A stretch of 64,000 bases of DNA, from positions 1,512,501-1,576,500 of the forward strand of contig NZ_QXDF01000001.1 in assembly GCF_003550175.1 (NCBI RefSeq). The letters run 5' to 3'. The notes under the pieces were generated by a model that made no database searches, was not told the DNA's origin, and was given only the letters and a program-made list of their open reading frames with translations. This stretch comes from Dichotomicrobium thermohalophilum (GTDB lineage Bacteria; Pseudomonadota; Alphaproteobacteria; Rhizobiales; Rhodomicrobiaceae). Position 1 is the first letter of the stretch, and each line of letters starts with the position of its first letter. Shown one piece after another: positions 56,480-64,000 of this stretch. Both the position numbers and the translations under genes were made by a program.

Positions 56480-57079
56480 ATGGGCTTTTACAACGAGCGC
56501 ATCCTGCCTCATCTGATCGCCGTCACCATGCGTCACGGCGAACTGAATCCGTATCGCGAGCGCATCGTCGGCGCGGCGGAGGGCCGCGTGCTTGAAGTCG
56601 GTGTCGGCGCCGGCGCGAACCTGCCGTTTTACGGATCGGGGGTCAGCGATGTCTTCGGCCTCGATCCGTCGAAGCGGCTGCTGGAGATGGCGGCGAAGGC
56701 CGGGCCGCTGCATCCGTTGGAGGCGTCTGCCGAAGCGATCCCGCTGGAGGCGGACAGCGTCGATACGGTGGTGACGACCTGGACGCTGTGCTCGATCCCT
56801 GATGCGCACGCCGCGCTAACAGAGATGCGCCGCGTGTTGAAGCCGGGCGGGCGGCTGCTGTTCGTCGAGCACGGGCTGTCGCCGGACAAGCGCGTGCGCT
56901 GGTTCCAGAACCGCATCACCCCCATCTGGCGGTGTCTGGCCGGCGGCTGCCACATGAACCGCCCGATCGATTTGCTCATCCGTGAGGCGGGCTGGAAAAT
57001 CGAAAAAATTGACACCGGCTATCTGCGCGGCCCCAATCCGGCAACTTACATGTATGAAGGGAGCGCGCGGCCTGGCTGA
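56480..57079 (+). CDS. Class I SAM-dependent methyltransferase embedded in the ccm operon
   Basis: A 199-residue methyltransferase of the UbiE/METTL7-like kind. Motif I is VLEVGVGAGANLPFY (G-x-G-x-G), the acidic end of strand 2 is in GLDPSKRLLEMA, and the post-motif segment is VVTTWTLCSIPD, followed by EMRRVLKPGGRLLFVEHGLSPDKRVRWFQN. The C-terminal half has CHMNRPIDLLIREAGW. The substrate is unknown; family members methylate quinones, thiols or lipids. It begins 6 bases after ccmB and 44 bases before ccmC on the same strand, so it is cotranscribed. Nothing in its composition marks it as foreign. Confidence 0.9.
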   Translation: MGFYNERILPHLIAVTMRHGELNPYRERIVGAAEGRVLEVGVGAGANLPFYGSGVSDVFGLDPSKRLLEMAAKAGPLHPLEASAEAIPLEADSVDTVVTTWTLCSIPDAHAALTEMRRVLKPGGRLLFVEHGLSPDKRVRWFQNRITPIWRCLAGGCHMNRPIDLLIREAGWKIEKIDTGYLRGPNPATYMYEGSARPG

Positions 57080-57123
57080 CGCGCGTGATTGCCCGGGCGC
57101 AACGAAGAGGCTAGAAAACTGGG

Positions 57124-57900
57124 ATGAACGGTTTTTCGCGGCTTGCCAATCCTTCGGTGTTCCTGCGTCTGAGTGGACGCATTCTTCCGGTTCTCTATGT
57201 CGTCACGGCTGGACTGTTCGCTGTTGGCCTTTACATGGCGTTTTTCGTTGCGCCCCCCGATTACCAGCAGGGCGAGACGGTGCGCATCATGTTCGTGCAT
57301 GTGCCGAGCGCCTGGCTGGCCATGTTCGCCTATCTGCTGATCGCGATTTCCGGGGCGGGCTCGCTGATCTGGCGGCACCCGCTGGCCGATGTCTCGGCGA
57401 AGGCTGCCGCGCCGATCGGCGCCGCTTTCACGTTTCTCGCCCTTGTTACCGGCGCCTTGTGGGGTAAGCCGATGTGGGGCGCCTACTGGGTCTGGGACGC
57501 GCGGCTGACTTCCTTCCTGATCCTGTTTTTCCTTTATCTGGGGCTGATCGCGCTCTGGGAGGCGATCGAGGAGCCGTCCAAGGCCGGACGCGCGACCGCG
57601 ATCCTGGCGCTCGTCGGCGTCGTCAACCTGCCGATCATCAAGTTCTCGGTGGACTGGTGGAACACGCTGCATCAGCCCGCAAGCGTGATGCGCATGGACG
57701 GCCCGACGATTGACGCCTCGATCCTCTACCCGTTGCTGGTGATGGCCGTGGCGTTTACATGCCTGTTCATCATGCTGCATCTGAAAGCCATGCGTGCGGA
57801 AATCCTTGGCCGGCGGGTCAACACGATGCTGGTCACGCAGGTCGAGCAAGCTGCGCGCCGCCCGCGGGGCGGACCGGCAACGGCGGAGCAGGACGGATGA
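57124..57900 (+). CDS. ccmC: Heme-handling protein CcmC
   Basis: A 258-residue inner-membrane protein with six membrane helices that presents heme to CcmE. The tryptophan-rich WWD domain reads GKPMWGAYWVWDARLTSFLILFFLYLGLIALW, and conserved heme-ligand His residues occur in FVHVPSAWLAMFAYL and WWNTLHQPASVM. The length fits CcmC (about 245). The start is ATG 57124 with a modest ribosome site; the stop overlaps the ccmD ATG by 4 bases. Confidence 0.96.
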   Translation: MNGFSRLANPSVFLRLSGRILPVLYVVTAGLFAVGLYMAFFVAPPDYQQGETVRIMFVHVPSAWLAMFAYLLIAISGAGSLIWRHPLADVSAKAAAPIGAAFTFLALVTGALWGKPMWGAYWVWDARLTSFLILFFLYLGLIALWEAIEEPSKAGRATAILALVGVVNLPIIKFSVDWWNTLHQPASVMRMDGPTIDASILYPLLVMAVAFTCLFIMLHLKAMRAEILGRRVNTMLVTQVEQAARRPRGGPATAEQDG

Positions 57901-58100
57901 TCGATCTTGGCCCTCATGCTGCCTTCATCTGGCTTTCATACGCTGCAGCAGTGGTCGTTGTTGCCGGTCTGATGGCCTGGGCATTCGGCGGTGAAGCGCG
58001 CAACCGCGCCAAGCTGGCGGAACTGGAGCGCCGCGGGATCACTCGCCGCTCGCGGAGCGGGCAAGTCGGCGCTCCCGAACCGGACGGCACGGATGATTGA
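57897..58100 (+). CDS. ccmD: Heme exporter protein CcmD
   Basis: A 67-residue membrane protein that holds CcmC, CcmE and the ATPase together. It begins MIDLGPHAAFIWLSYAAA, followed by a single membrane helix and a basic/acidic cytoplasmic tail (KLAELERRGITRRSRSG), which is the family's standard build. The ATG overlaps the ccmC stop (ATGA). ccmE, which would receive heme, is absent from this operon and must be elsewhere. Confidence 0.88.
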   Translation: MIDLGPHAAFIWLSYAAAVVVVAGLMAWAFGGEARNRAKLAELERRGITRRSRSGQVGAPEPDGTDD

Positions 58101-58112
58101 CGGACAAACGGG

Positions 58113-58784
58113 ATGAACAACCGGGACGATCGCTGGGCTGAACACGACGAGATCTGGGGCAACGACGAGTTCGTCGACGAACGCGTCACCACAAGTCGCG
58201 TGCGCGGCCTCATCGTGCTCATCCCGCTGCTGGTGTTCATCGGGCTGGCGATCTTGTTCGCCTTGTCGCTGCACTCCGGCGACCCCTCCAAGCTGCCGTC
58301 ACCGCTGATCGGCAAGCCTGCGCCGCAAACGGATCTGCCTCCGGTGCCCGGCCTCACGGTCGAGGGCGAGCAGCTCCCCGGCTTCGACAGCGCCGATCTG
58401 TCAAACGGCAACGTCCATGTCGTGAACATCTGGGCGTCATGGTGCGCGCCGTGCCGGCTGGAACATGAGTATCTCGTGGAGCTGCGCGAACTCCGCCCCG
58501 GCGCGGCGCTTTATGGCATCAACTACAAGGACACGCCCGAAGCGGCGGCACGCTTCATCCGCCAGCTCGGCAATCCGTTCGACGCCGTGGGCGAAGACCG
58601 GCGCGGCCGCGCGGGCGTCGAATGGGGCGTCACGGGTGTGCCCGAGACCTTCGTCGTCGATGGCGATGGTATCATCATTCACAAGATCACCGGGCCGATT
58701 GACGAAGAGAACCTCCGCAGCGAACTGCTGCCCGCAATCGATGGCGCCGACCCGTCCGCCCGGCAGGCGCGCGCCGGCGGATAG
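58113..58784 (+). CDS. ccmG: CcmG / DsbE thiol-disulfide oxidoreductase
   Basis: A 223-residue membrane-anchored periplasmic thioredoxin that keeps apocytochrome c cysteines reduced for heme attachment. An unusually long acidic N-terminal tail (about 1-30) precedes the anchor (about 31-53). The active site is NIWASWCAPCRLEHEYL (CxxC), with YGINYKDTPEAAARF and the cis-Pro block GVTGVPETFVVDGDG, both diagnostic of DsbE/CcmG. It starts 12 bases after ccmD and ends the ccm operon. Confidence 0.94.
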   Translation: MNNRDDRWAEHDEIWGNDEFVDERVTTSRVRGLIVLIPLLVFIGLAILFALSLHSGDPSKLPSPLIGKPAPQTDLPPVPGLTVEGEQLPGFDSADLSNGNVHVVNIWASWCAPCRLEHEYLVELRELRPGAALYGINYKDTPEAAARFIRQLGNPFDAVGEDRRGRAGVEWGVTGVPETFVVDGDGIIIHKITGPIDEENLRSELLPAIDGADPSARQARAGG

Positions 58785-58892
58785 TTTTCAGCGAATTTTC
58801 CCGGCCAGCTAAACCCTTTGCTAACCCATGATGCTGATCCTGATCCCGGCGTGAGCGCGCAATGCGCTGGCGCGGGTGTGATGGGGCAAGTC

Positions 58893-59513
58893 ATGGCAAA
58901 GTCGTGGAGTTATGGGGAGCGGGACTACCGCGCGATCGAAGACGCGCTGATGGGCTCGGATTACGGGCGCTGGTTTCTTGGCGAGTATCTCGCGCGCAAC
59001 CGCTCCGAGGAGACGCAACGTCTGCTGGAAGCGCTCGACCGGCTGGAGGACAGCCTCGGTGCAGGCGTCAACGCGGACAGGCTGCCGCGGCTGCGTGAAA
59101 TTGCTTTGGAGATCGACGCAGCTCTGGGGGATGCGCTGGCGCGGATCGAGCCGGAAACGACGGTCCCGTCCCTGGAGCCGCCGGTCGAGACGATCCTGGA
59201 GGCGGTCGAGGACATCAACAGCTTCCTGGAGTCGCTCACGGCGCGGCGTGTGTATCAGCGCCTGTCCGAGAAAATCCGGGCGCGGCTGGCCGACATTCAG
59301 GCGTCCTGCGCGCAGGTCGACAGCCGCTCGGAGGCTGCACAAACGCTAACCCAGGTGCTGAGCGATTTGCGGGCGCGGTTGAGTGCCGTCGACGTGGGGT
59401 TGGAGGCCCCGGATCTCAGCAACGATGGCGACGGACCGCGGTTCCCGCGCAAGCTGCTGGAAGAGCTCGCCGCGGCATTCGGGCCCGGCCGGTCGGCACC
59501 GGCGCGCGGTTAG
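58893..59513 (+). CDS. Conserved Hyphomicrobiales hypothetical protein (GRWFL/EY motif)
   Basis: A 206-residue soluble protein, mostly helical with coiled-coil-like segments (AVEDINSFLESLTARRVYQRLSEKIRARLADIQASC). It opens YGERDYRAIEDALMGSDYGRWFLGEYLARNRSEE, a motif I associate with a conserved group in this order. No catalytic motif can be named. The start is uncertain: ATG 58893 (MAKSWSYGERDYR) follows GGGGCAAG; ATG 58881 and an earlier frame from 58818 are possible. Its stop overlaps that of the convergent dehydratase by 4 bases. Confidence 0.75.
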   Translation: MAKSWSYGERDYRAIEDALMGSDYGRWFLGEYLARNRSEETQRLLEALDRLEDSLGAGVNADRLPRLREIALEIDAALGDALARIEPETTVPSLEPPVETILEAVEDINSFLESLTARRVYQRLSEKIRARLADIQASCAQVDSRSEAAQTLTQVLSDLRARLSAVDVGLEAPDLSNDGDGPRFPRKLLEELAAAFGPGRSAPARG

Positions 59514-60541
59514 GCGATCGTCTCGCAGAACGTCAGGGGATCGACATTGCCGCCAGAGAGGATAACGCCGATCGCGCCGTCGGTTGCCGGCTGAAAGCGC
59601 CCGCTGAGAAGCGCGGCGAGGCCCACCGCTCCGCCCGGCTCGACGACGAGCTTCAACTCCTCGAAGGCAAATCGCATGGCCGCGCGCGCCTCGTCATCGC
59701 TAACGACAACGCCGCTCGTGAGCAACACCCGGCTGAGCGCGAAGGTGATCTCTCCTGGCTGTCCGATCAGCAGCGAGTCGCAGATCGACCCGGACAGGCG
59801 CGCATTGTGCTCGCGCCGGCCGCTGGCCAGCGACCGCGCATAGTCATCGAACCCTTCGGGCTCCACGCTGTACACGTCGCAGTCCGGCGCCAGATGCTTG
59901 ATGCCGAGGGCAATGCCGGAGACGAGCCCGCCGCCGCTCGCGGGAACCAGCACGGCGCTCAGCGGTGCGTCCATCGCCGCGGCCTGTTCATGAAGCTCCA
60001 GCCCGGCTGTGCCCTGTCCGGTGATGATATCCGGGTGGTCATAGGGCGGGACGTAAAGCGCGCCCCGCTCGCCGCACAGCTTGCAGGCGATCGCCTCGCG
60101 GTCTTCTGTGTCGCGATCGAACAGCACGATTTCAGCGCCCGAGCGGCGCGTGCGTTCCAGCTTCAGCCTGGGCGCATCGCGCGGCATGACGATCGTCGCG
60201 GGCAGACCGGCCAGACGCGCGGCCTCGGCGACGCCTTGCGCGTGATTGCCGGACGAGCAGGCCACGACCCCGCCGGGCCAGGCTGCCTTGTCGATCTGGC
60301 TGATGCAGTTGTGCGCGCCACGGAACTTGAAGGCGCCGGTGCGCTGCAGCGTCTCGGCCTTGAGCAGCACACGCGCGCCGACGCGTTCGTTCAGGATGGG
60401 TGATTCAAGGGTCGGTGTAAGGGCGGCGTAGCCGGCCAGGCGCTTGCGCGCCGCGAGCACGTCCTCGAACGTGGGAACCTTCGGATGGCCATCTGTTTCT
60501 GCGTTGGGCGCGGTTTCGCTCCTATCCTGCGTCTCGGTCAT
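59510..60541 (-). CDS. Threonine/serine dehydratase-like PLP enzyme
   Basis: A 343-residue fold-type II PLP enzyme. The Schiff-base lysine is Lys72 in GAFKFRGAHN; SSGNHAQGVA, the phosphate loop SGGGLVSGIALG and a late SGGNVDP are typical of catabolic threonine dehydratases and of erythro-beta-hydroxyaspartate dehydratase (BhcB). Without a C-terminal ACT domain it is not the feedback-regulated biosynthetic IlvA. The substrate is therefore threonine, serine or hydroxyaspartate. The start was set at ATG 60541 with GGGGG upstream; ATG 60556 is possible. Confidence 0.85.
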   Translation of the reverse strand: MTETQDRSETAPNAETDGHPKVPTFEDVLAARKRLAGYAALTPTLESPILNERVGARVLLKAETLQRTGAFKFRGAHNCISQIDKAAWPGGVVACSSGNHAQGVAEAARLAGLPATIVMPRDAPRLKLERTRRSGAEIVLFDRDTEDREAIACKLCGERGALYVPPYDHPDIITGQGTAGLELHEQAAAMDAPLSAVLVPASGGGLVSGIALGIKHLAPDCDVYSVEPEGFDDYARSLASGRREHNARLSGSICDSLLIGQPGEITFALSRVLLTSGVVVSDDEARAAMRFAFEELKLVVEPGGAVGLAALLSGRFQPATDGAIGVILSGGNVDPLTFCETIA

Positions 60542-60574
60542 CACGGCCCCCGTCATCCTTGCGGGAGGCCAATG

Positions 60575-61621
60575 TCAGGCGCAGTTCTCAAGCGGCTCGG
60601 ATTCGGCGATGCGAATGTTGTCGAGCAGTTGCCGCGTACAGGCCTCCCACGAGAATTTAAGCGCAAATTCGCGGCAGGCGCTACGGTCAATGTTGAGCGC
60701 CGCGCGCGCGGCGCGGCCCAGATCTTCGTCGAGCACGCCCACGCGCCCATGGAGGATCACATCCTTCGGCCCCGTGACCGGGTAGGCGGCCACAGGCGTG
60801 CCGCAGGCCAGTGCTTCCAGCAGCACAACGCCGTAGGTGTCGGTGAGGCTCGGGAACACGAACACGTCGGCGGACGCGAAATGCGCAGCCAGTTCCTCGC
60901 CGAATTTCGGCCCGGTGAAGGTCACATCTGGGTAGCGGCGGCGCAGGCTGTCGAGTTGCGGACCGGGTCCGACCACGACCTTCTTGCCCGGCAGGTCCAG
61001 ATCGAGGAACGCGCCGATGTTCTTTTCCGGCGCCACGCGGCCCACATACATGAACACGGGCGCATCGCTACCGAACAGCCGCTCGTTGCGCGGCCGGAAG
61101 AGTTCGGTGTCGACGCCGCGCGTCCACGAATAGATGTTGGTGAAGCCGCGGGCGGCCAACTCGTCCCGCAGCGAGTCGGTCGAGACCATCACCCCGTTCC
61201 CGGCATTGTGGAACCAGCGCATGTAAGCATAGCCCCAGGACACAGGGACCGGCACCCGGGCGGCCACGTATTCGGGAAATCGCGTGTGATAGCTCGTCGT
61301 GAAGGGCAGACCGGCGCGCAGGCAGTAGTTCCGGGTCGCCAGGCCGATCGGTCCCTCGGTGGCGACATGGATGAATTCGGGCTGGAAGCGCTCGATCTCC
61401 TTGCGCACGCCCCGCCGGGAAATCATCGCCAAGCGGATTTCCGGGTAGGTAGGGCAGGGCATGCTGGGCCGGCTGTTCGGTGTCAGAAAGGCGATCTCAT
61501 GGCCCATTGCCTCGGCGTACTTGGCGAAATGCTCATAGGTGCGCACCACGCCGTTCACCTGCGGGTGCCAGGCGTCGGTCGCCACAAGGAGTCGCATCGG
61601 CTGCTGCGTGTGGATATTCAC
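60575..61621 (-). CDS. agt: Glycolipid-forming GT4 glycosyltransferase (Agt-like)
   Basis: A 348-residue GT-B enzyme. The N-terminal acceptor half opens LLVATDAWHPQVNGVVRTYEHFA, and the donor half has YVGRVAPEKNIGAFLDL and SLTDTYGVVLLEALACGTPVAAY, the EX7E-like loop of the MgtA/SqdX/Agt group. In phosphate-starved marine and rhizobial bacteria such an enzyme adds sugar to the diacylglycerol released by PlcP. Here the gene lies 28 bases after the PlcP-like gene, both on the minus strand behind a PHO-box-like site. The sugar is not predictable. Confidence 0.82.
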   Translation of the reverse strand: MNIHTQQPMRLLVATDAWHPQVNGVVRTYEHFAKYAEAMGHEIAFLTPNSRPSMPCPTYPEIRLAMISRRGVRKEIERFQPEFIHVATEGPIGLATRNYCLRAGLPFTTSYHTRFPEYVAARVPVPVSWGYAYMRWFHNAGNGVMVSTDSLRDELAARGFTNIYSWTRGVDTELFRPRNERLFGSDAPVFMYVGRVAPEKNIGAFLDLDLPGKKVVVGPGPQLDSLRRRYPDVTFTGPKFGEELAAHFASADVFVFPSLTDTYGVVLLEALACGTPVAAYPVTGPKDVILHGRVGVLDEDLGRAARAALNIDRSACREFALKFSWEACTRQLLDNIRIAESEPLENCA

Positions 61622-61649
61622 GGCGGACCTGTCCGGTTTTGCCGAGTTG

Positions 61650-62465
61650 TCAGGCGGCTTTGGTGATGTCTTGCGGCTCCGCGGGCCGCCGCTGCTGCCC
61701 GGATACGTCCATCCAACGTATCATTTCAAGCCTGCCGTCCATGGTCTCGCCCACGGCGGTGCCGCTCTCGACCCAGTCGCCGGTATTGACGTAGAGGATG
61801 TCCTCGAACTGGCGCATCGCCGGGTGGTGGATGTGGCCACAGATGACACCATCGGCGTTCTGTCGGCGCGCCTCGCCGATCAGCGCGTTCTCGAAGTCGC
61901 CGATGTAGTTCACCGCCTTCTTGACCTTGTGCTTCAGGTAGCCCGAGAGCGACCAGTAGGACAGGCCGAAGCCGCGGCGCACCTTGTTGAAGGCCGTGTT
62001 CACGCCCAACGCCGTGACGTAAGCCCAGTCGCCCAGCAGCGCCAGCCATTTGACGTAGCGTATCACCACGTCGAATTCATCCCCGTGCATGACGAGAAAG
62101 CGCCGGCCGTCGGCGGTCTCGTGGATGTCATTGAGCTTGAACTCGACCCCGCCGAACTGCTGCCCGCAATAGGAGCGGAGGGCCTCGTCGTGGTTGCCGG
62201 GGATGAAGATCAGCTGCGAACCTTTGCGCACCTTCCGCAGCAGCTTCTGGATGACGTCATTATGCGCCTGCGGCCAATGCGGCACGCGCTTGATCCGCCA
62301 GAAATCGACGACATCACCTACCAGATAAATCGTGTCGGCGTCGAACTTGCGCAGGAAATCCAGTAGCGCCTCGGCCTGGCAAGCCTTGGTGCCGAGATGG
62401 ATGTCGGACAGGAAAAGCGTCCGGTAATGTTTTGTTGGCTCCGCTGTCAGGGCTCGCTCCCGCAC
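61650..62465 (-). CDS. plcP: PlcP-like phospholipase C (metallophosphoesterase)
   Basis: A 271-residue metallophosphoesterase with the full metal-binding set: SDIHLG, GDVVDFWRI, PGNHDE, MHGDEFD and CGHIHHP. It is often annotated as UDP-2,3-diacylglucosamine diphosphatase (LpxH-like), but the RYVKWLALLGDWAYVTALGVNTAFNKVRR segment and the pairing with a GT4 enzyme match Sinorhizobium PlcP, which degrades phosphatidylcholine and related lipids under phosphate starvation. The start is GTG 62465 with GAGG close upstream, somewhat short. A PHO-box-like site lies 41 bases before it. Confidence 0.85.
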   Translation of the reverse strand: MRERALTAEPTKHYRTLFLSDIHLGTKACQAEALLDFLRKFDADTIYLVGDVVDFWRIKRVPHWPQAHNDVIQKLLRKVRKGSQLIFIPGNHDEALRSYCGQQFGGVEFKLNDIHETADGRRFLVMHGDEFDVVIRYVKWLALLGDWAYVTALGVNTAFNKVRRGFGLSYWSLSGYLKHKVKKAVNYIGDFENALIGEARRQNADGVICGHIHHPAMRQFEDILYVNTGDWVESGTAVGETMDGRLEMIRWMDVSGQQRRPAEPQDITKAA

Positions 62466-62505
62466 CTCAATTGATCCCGTTAACGCGTGAATGAAACCGA
62501 TTCAT

Positions 62506-62523
62506 GTTTCAGCCATGTGACAG
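62506..62523 (-). promoter_or_regulatory. PHO box (PhoB site) upstream of plcP
   Basis: On the minus strand CTGTCAC-ATGG-CTGAAAC gives two 7-base direct repeats spaced by 4, as in the PhoB consensus CTGTCAT/C-N4-CTGTCAT/C; the first repeat is perfect and the second matches 5 of 7. It ends 40 bases before the plcP start. A TGAAAC/GTTTCA inverted repeat (62492-62511) overlaps it. Confidence 0.65.
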
Positions 62524-62677
62524 CGCCTGTCCGTGTACTCGGCTGAGACCTTTTGTGCCGTTTCGTCCCAAAATCGCCGCAAGGCCGGGCCAGCGTCATC
62601 TCCGGTTGATCGGCGCCGCAAGCGCAAGTACGGCGCGCGGCGCAAGTGATGTTAATACGTGTCCTAGCACAATCCAG

Positions 62678-63259
62678 ATGATCCGGCGATATCAAAGCAT
62701 ACGCGTGAACATCCTGCCGATTGCGGCCGCTTTCGCGCTGCTGACAACGTCCGCGACGAGCGCGCGGGCCGGCGAAATCTGCATCCGCTGCACCGCCCCC
62801 GAACAGACCTATCGCTGCGCCGTGGTCGGCAACGAGGTGCCAGCCGATTTGCGGCGCCGGGGCTTCTATTGTGCCTCGCGCATCGCGAAGGACGAGGGCC
62901 ACGATACATGTGCGGCTGTGCGCAAGGAAACGCAATGCCAGGGCGTTCAGCGCAGCTATGTTTATGATCCGCACGCCGCGGTCCCCGGGCCGCTGGCGGA
63001 TGAATCGCAGGCCGGGACAGAAGACGAAGCTGAGCGGACAGAGGACGATGACGGCCCGCCGAAAACGGTCGTCGATCTGACCCGCGAGACCGCCCGACAG
63101 ACCGAAGAGAGCCTTGAGGAGGCTGCCGATCAGACCGTGGAGACCACGCGCGGCGTCGGCGAGCGCGTGCGTGACGCAGCCGGGACAGCGGCCACTGCCG
63201 TCGAAGAAGCGACCCGGACAACCATCAGATGCATCGGGTCCTTGTTTGATGATTGCTGA
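62678..63259 (+). CDS. Secreted hypothetical protein with C-terminal helical repeats
   Basis: A 193-residue protein with a signal peptide (about 1-33, ILPIAAAFALLTTSATSARAGE). The mature N-terminal half is Cys-rich (ICIRCTAPEQTYRCAVVG, FYCASRIAK, HDTCAAV, TQCQGV), suggesting several disulfides. After an acidic linker the C-terminal half is amphipathic helix with EESLEEAADQTVETTRGVGERVRDAA. I do not recognise a family. ATG 62678 was chosen because the signal begins there; the frame runs to 62504 without a plausible start. The stop lies 1 base before the patatin-like gene's ATG. Confidence 0.68.
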   Translation: MIRRYQSIRVNILPIAAAFALLTTSATSARAGEICIRCTAPEQTYRCAVVGNEVPADLRRRGFYCASRIAKDEGHDTCAAVRKETQCQGVQRSYVYDPHAAVPGPLADESQAGTEDEAERTEDDDGPPKTVVDLTRETARQTEESLEEAADQTVETTRGVGERVRDAAGTAATAVEEATRTTIRCIGSLFDDC

Positions 63260-63260
63260 C

Positions 63261-64000
63261 ATGATGCGTCCGGCACTGCGCCGCGGCCTAAGAGCATTGA
63301 TCGCGGCAGTTGCGGGCGCCGGGCTGCTGGCCCTAAGCGGCTGCGGGGCAACGCTTGAGAATCAGCCGCTCAACGAGGTCCTGCGCACCGAAGTGGCGCG
63401 GACCAAGTCCGCCAATACCGGGATGTCCGACACTCTGATCGGCCTGAGTTTTTCAGGCGGCGGTACCCGCGCGGCGGCGTTTTCCTTCGGCGTGCTCAAG
63501 GAGCTTCAGCGCACGCGCGTGGTGAACGGCAGCCGGGACGTGACCCTCGCGGGCGAGATCGACTTCCTGTCCTCGGTCTCCGGCGGCTCGGTGACGGCGG
63601 CGGCGTTCGCGCTGCACCGGGAGAAGACGCTGCGGGATTTCCGCGAGAAGTTCCTGCTGGTGAACGTTGAAGCGTCGCTGCGCACCTCGCTCTCGCTGGC
63701 GAATGTCCTGCGCGCCAGCCTCGGCGGCGTGAACGACCGCACGGGCTTGCAGGACTGGCTCGACCGCAACCTGTTCGAGGGCGCGACCTTCGGCGATGTC
63801 GCGGATAATGGGGGGCCGATCGTCTGGATCAACGCTTCGGATATCTATAACCGCACCCCGTTCGTCTTCAATCAGCAGACCTTCGCGGCGATCTGCAGCG
63901 ATCTGTCGAGCTTCCCGCTGTCCGAGGCGGTGGCGGCCTCGGCGGCGGTGCCGCTGGTGTTCGCGCCGGTCGTCCTCAAGAACTATGCGCCGGAGTGCCC
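63261..64000 (+). CDS. Patatin-like phospholipase lipoprotein (3' end outside window)
   Basis: The frame runs from ATG 63261 to the window's edge with 246 complete residues. The lipobox is LALSGC (Cys29 region). The patatin fold is seen as IGLSFSGGGTRAAAFSFGVLKEL (oxyanion loop G-G-G-x-R) and DFLSSVSGGSVTAAAFAL with the nucleophile Ser of the S-x-S-G-G-S elbow; the catalytic Asp would be further on. Such proteins hydrolyse acyl lipids and, as lipoproteins, act at the envelope. The gene starts 1 base after the preceding stop, so the two are probably cotranscribed. Confidence 0.9.
   Translation, partial: MMRPALRRGLRALIAAVAGAGLLALSGCGATLENQPLNEVLRTEVARTKSANTGMSDTLIGLSFSGGGTRAAAFSFGVLKELQRTRVVNGSRDVTLAGEIDFLSSVSGGSVTAAAFALHREKTLRDFREKFLLVNVEASLRTSLSLANVLRASLGGVNDRTGLQDWLDRNLFEGATFGDVADNGGPIVWINASDIYNRTPFVFNQQTFAAICSDLSSFPLSEAVAASAAVPLVFAPVVLKNYAPEC

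Overview
The window reads as a chromosomal segment of a GC-rich alphaproteobacterium, most likely of the order Hyphomicrobiales (Rhizobiales). The evidence is gene order: acnA next to a DUF1223 gene and a ccmABCD-ccmG run; the bamE / cytochrome bc1 chaperone / DUF177 / plsX / fabH / ihfA / MerR block ending at tRNA-Pro; an argH-lptM-lysA-TIGR02302 run; fzlA, which is an alphaproteobacterial cell-division gene; and an EcfG-type stress promoter. No plasmid or phage replication genes, transposases or CRISPR arrays were seen.

Layout. 0-2.4 kb: the 3' end of an ATP-dependent DNA ligase, then rhlE-like helicase, cold-shock protein and IF-1, three genes tied to RNA unfolding and cold. 2.5-6.2 kb: a hemolysin-III membrane protein converging on a modE-modA-modB-modC molybdate uptake set with a Mo-box-like palindrome. 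6.3-8.4 kb: hsp20 behind a consensus EcfG promoter, a tandem universal stress protein, a small acidic protein and an intergenic palindromic repeat. 8.4-14.8 kb: a TlpA-like thioredoxin, argH, lptM, lysA and a large TIGR02302 membrane protein. 14.9-16.4 kb: a polysaccharide pyruvyl transferase gene bracketed by tRNA-Leu and a 16-bp copy of that tRNA's 3' end, which looks like a decayed mini-island. 16.5-27.6 kb: mostly housekeeping genes (NDUFA9-like, ZIP transporter, uppP, fzlA, queG, a YeeZ-like epimerase, both methylmalonyl-CoA mutase subunits, a DUF3298 protein).

27.6-35.1 kb is the main accessory block. It holds a green-type proton-pumping rhodopsin with its retinal-making dioxygenase (blh), then a complete four-gene chaperone-usher pilus locus of the archaic (spore-coat-U) kind, ending at tRNA-Pro(GGG). 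35.1-41.2 kb is the conserved lipid / envelope / ihfA block plus an SDR gene. 41.2-42.3 kb is a compositionally odd orphan gene with a candidate zinc-binding cysteine set. 42.5-49.9 kb is the alpha-2-macroglobulin / PBP1C pair. 49.9-54.9 kb holds a hydrolase, an EVE-domain protein, a DUF1223 protein and aconitase. 55.2-58.8 kb is the cytochrome c maturation operon ccmA-ccmB-[methyltransferase]-ccmC-ccmD-ccmG. 58.9-64 kb holds a conserved hypothetical, a threonine dehydratase-like enzyme, a plcP-agt-like pair behind a PHO-box-like site (phospholipid-to-glycolipid replacement under phosphate limitation), a secreted hypothetical and the start of a patatin-like lipoprotein.

Together, light-driven proton pumping, phosphate-sparing lipid remodelling, stress promoters and an adhesive pilus suggest a surface-living, nutrient-limited and sunlit (possibly marine or saline) lifestyle; this ecological reading is inference. 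No wholly new system was proven. The least explained items are the orphan at 41.2-42.3 kb, the tRNA-Leu mini-island and the methyltransferase embedded in the ccm operon.
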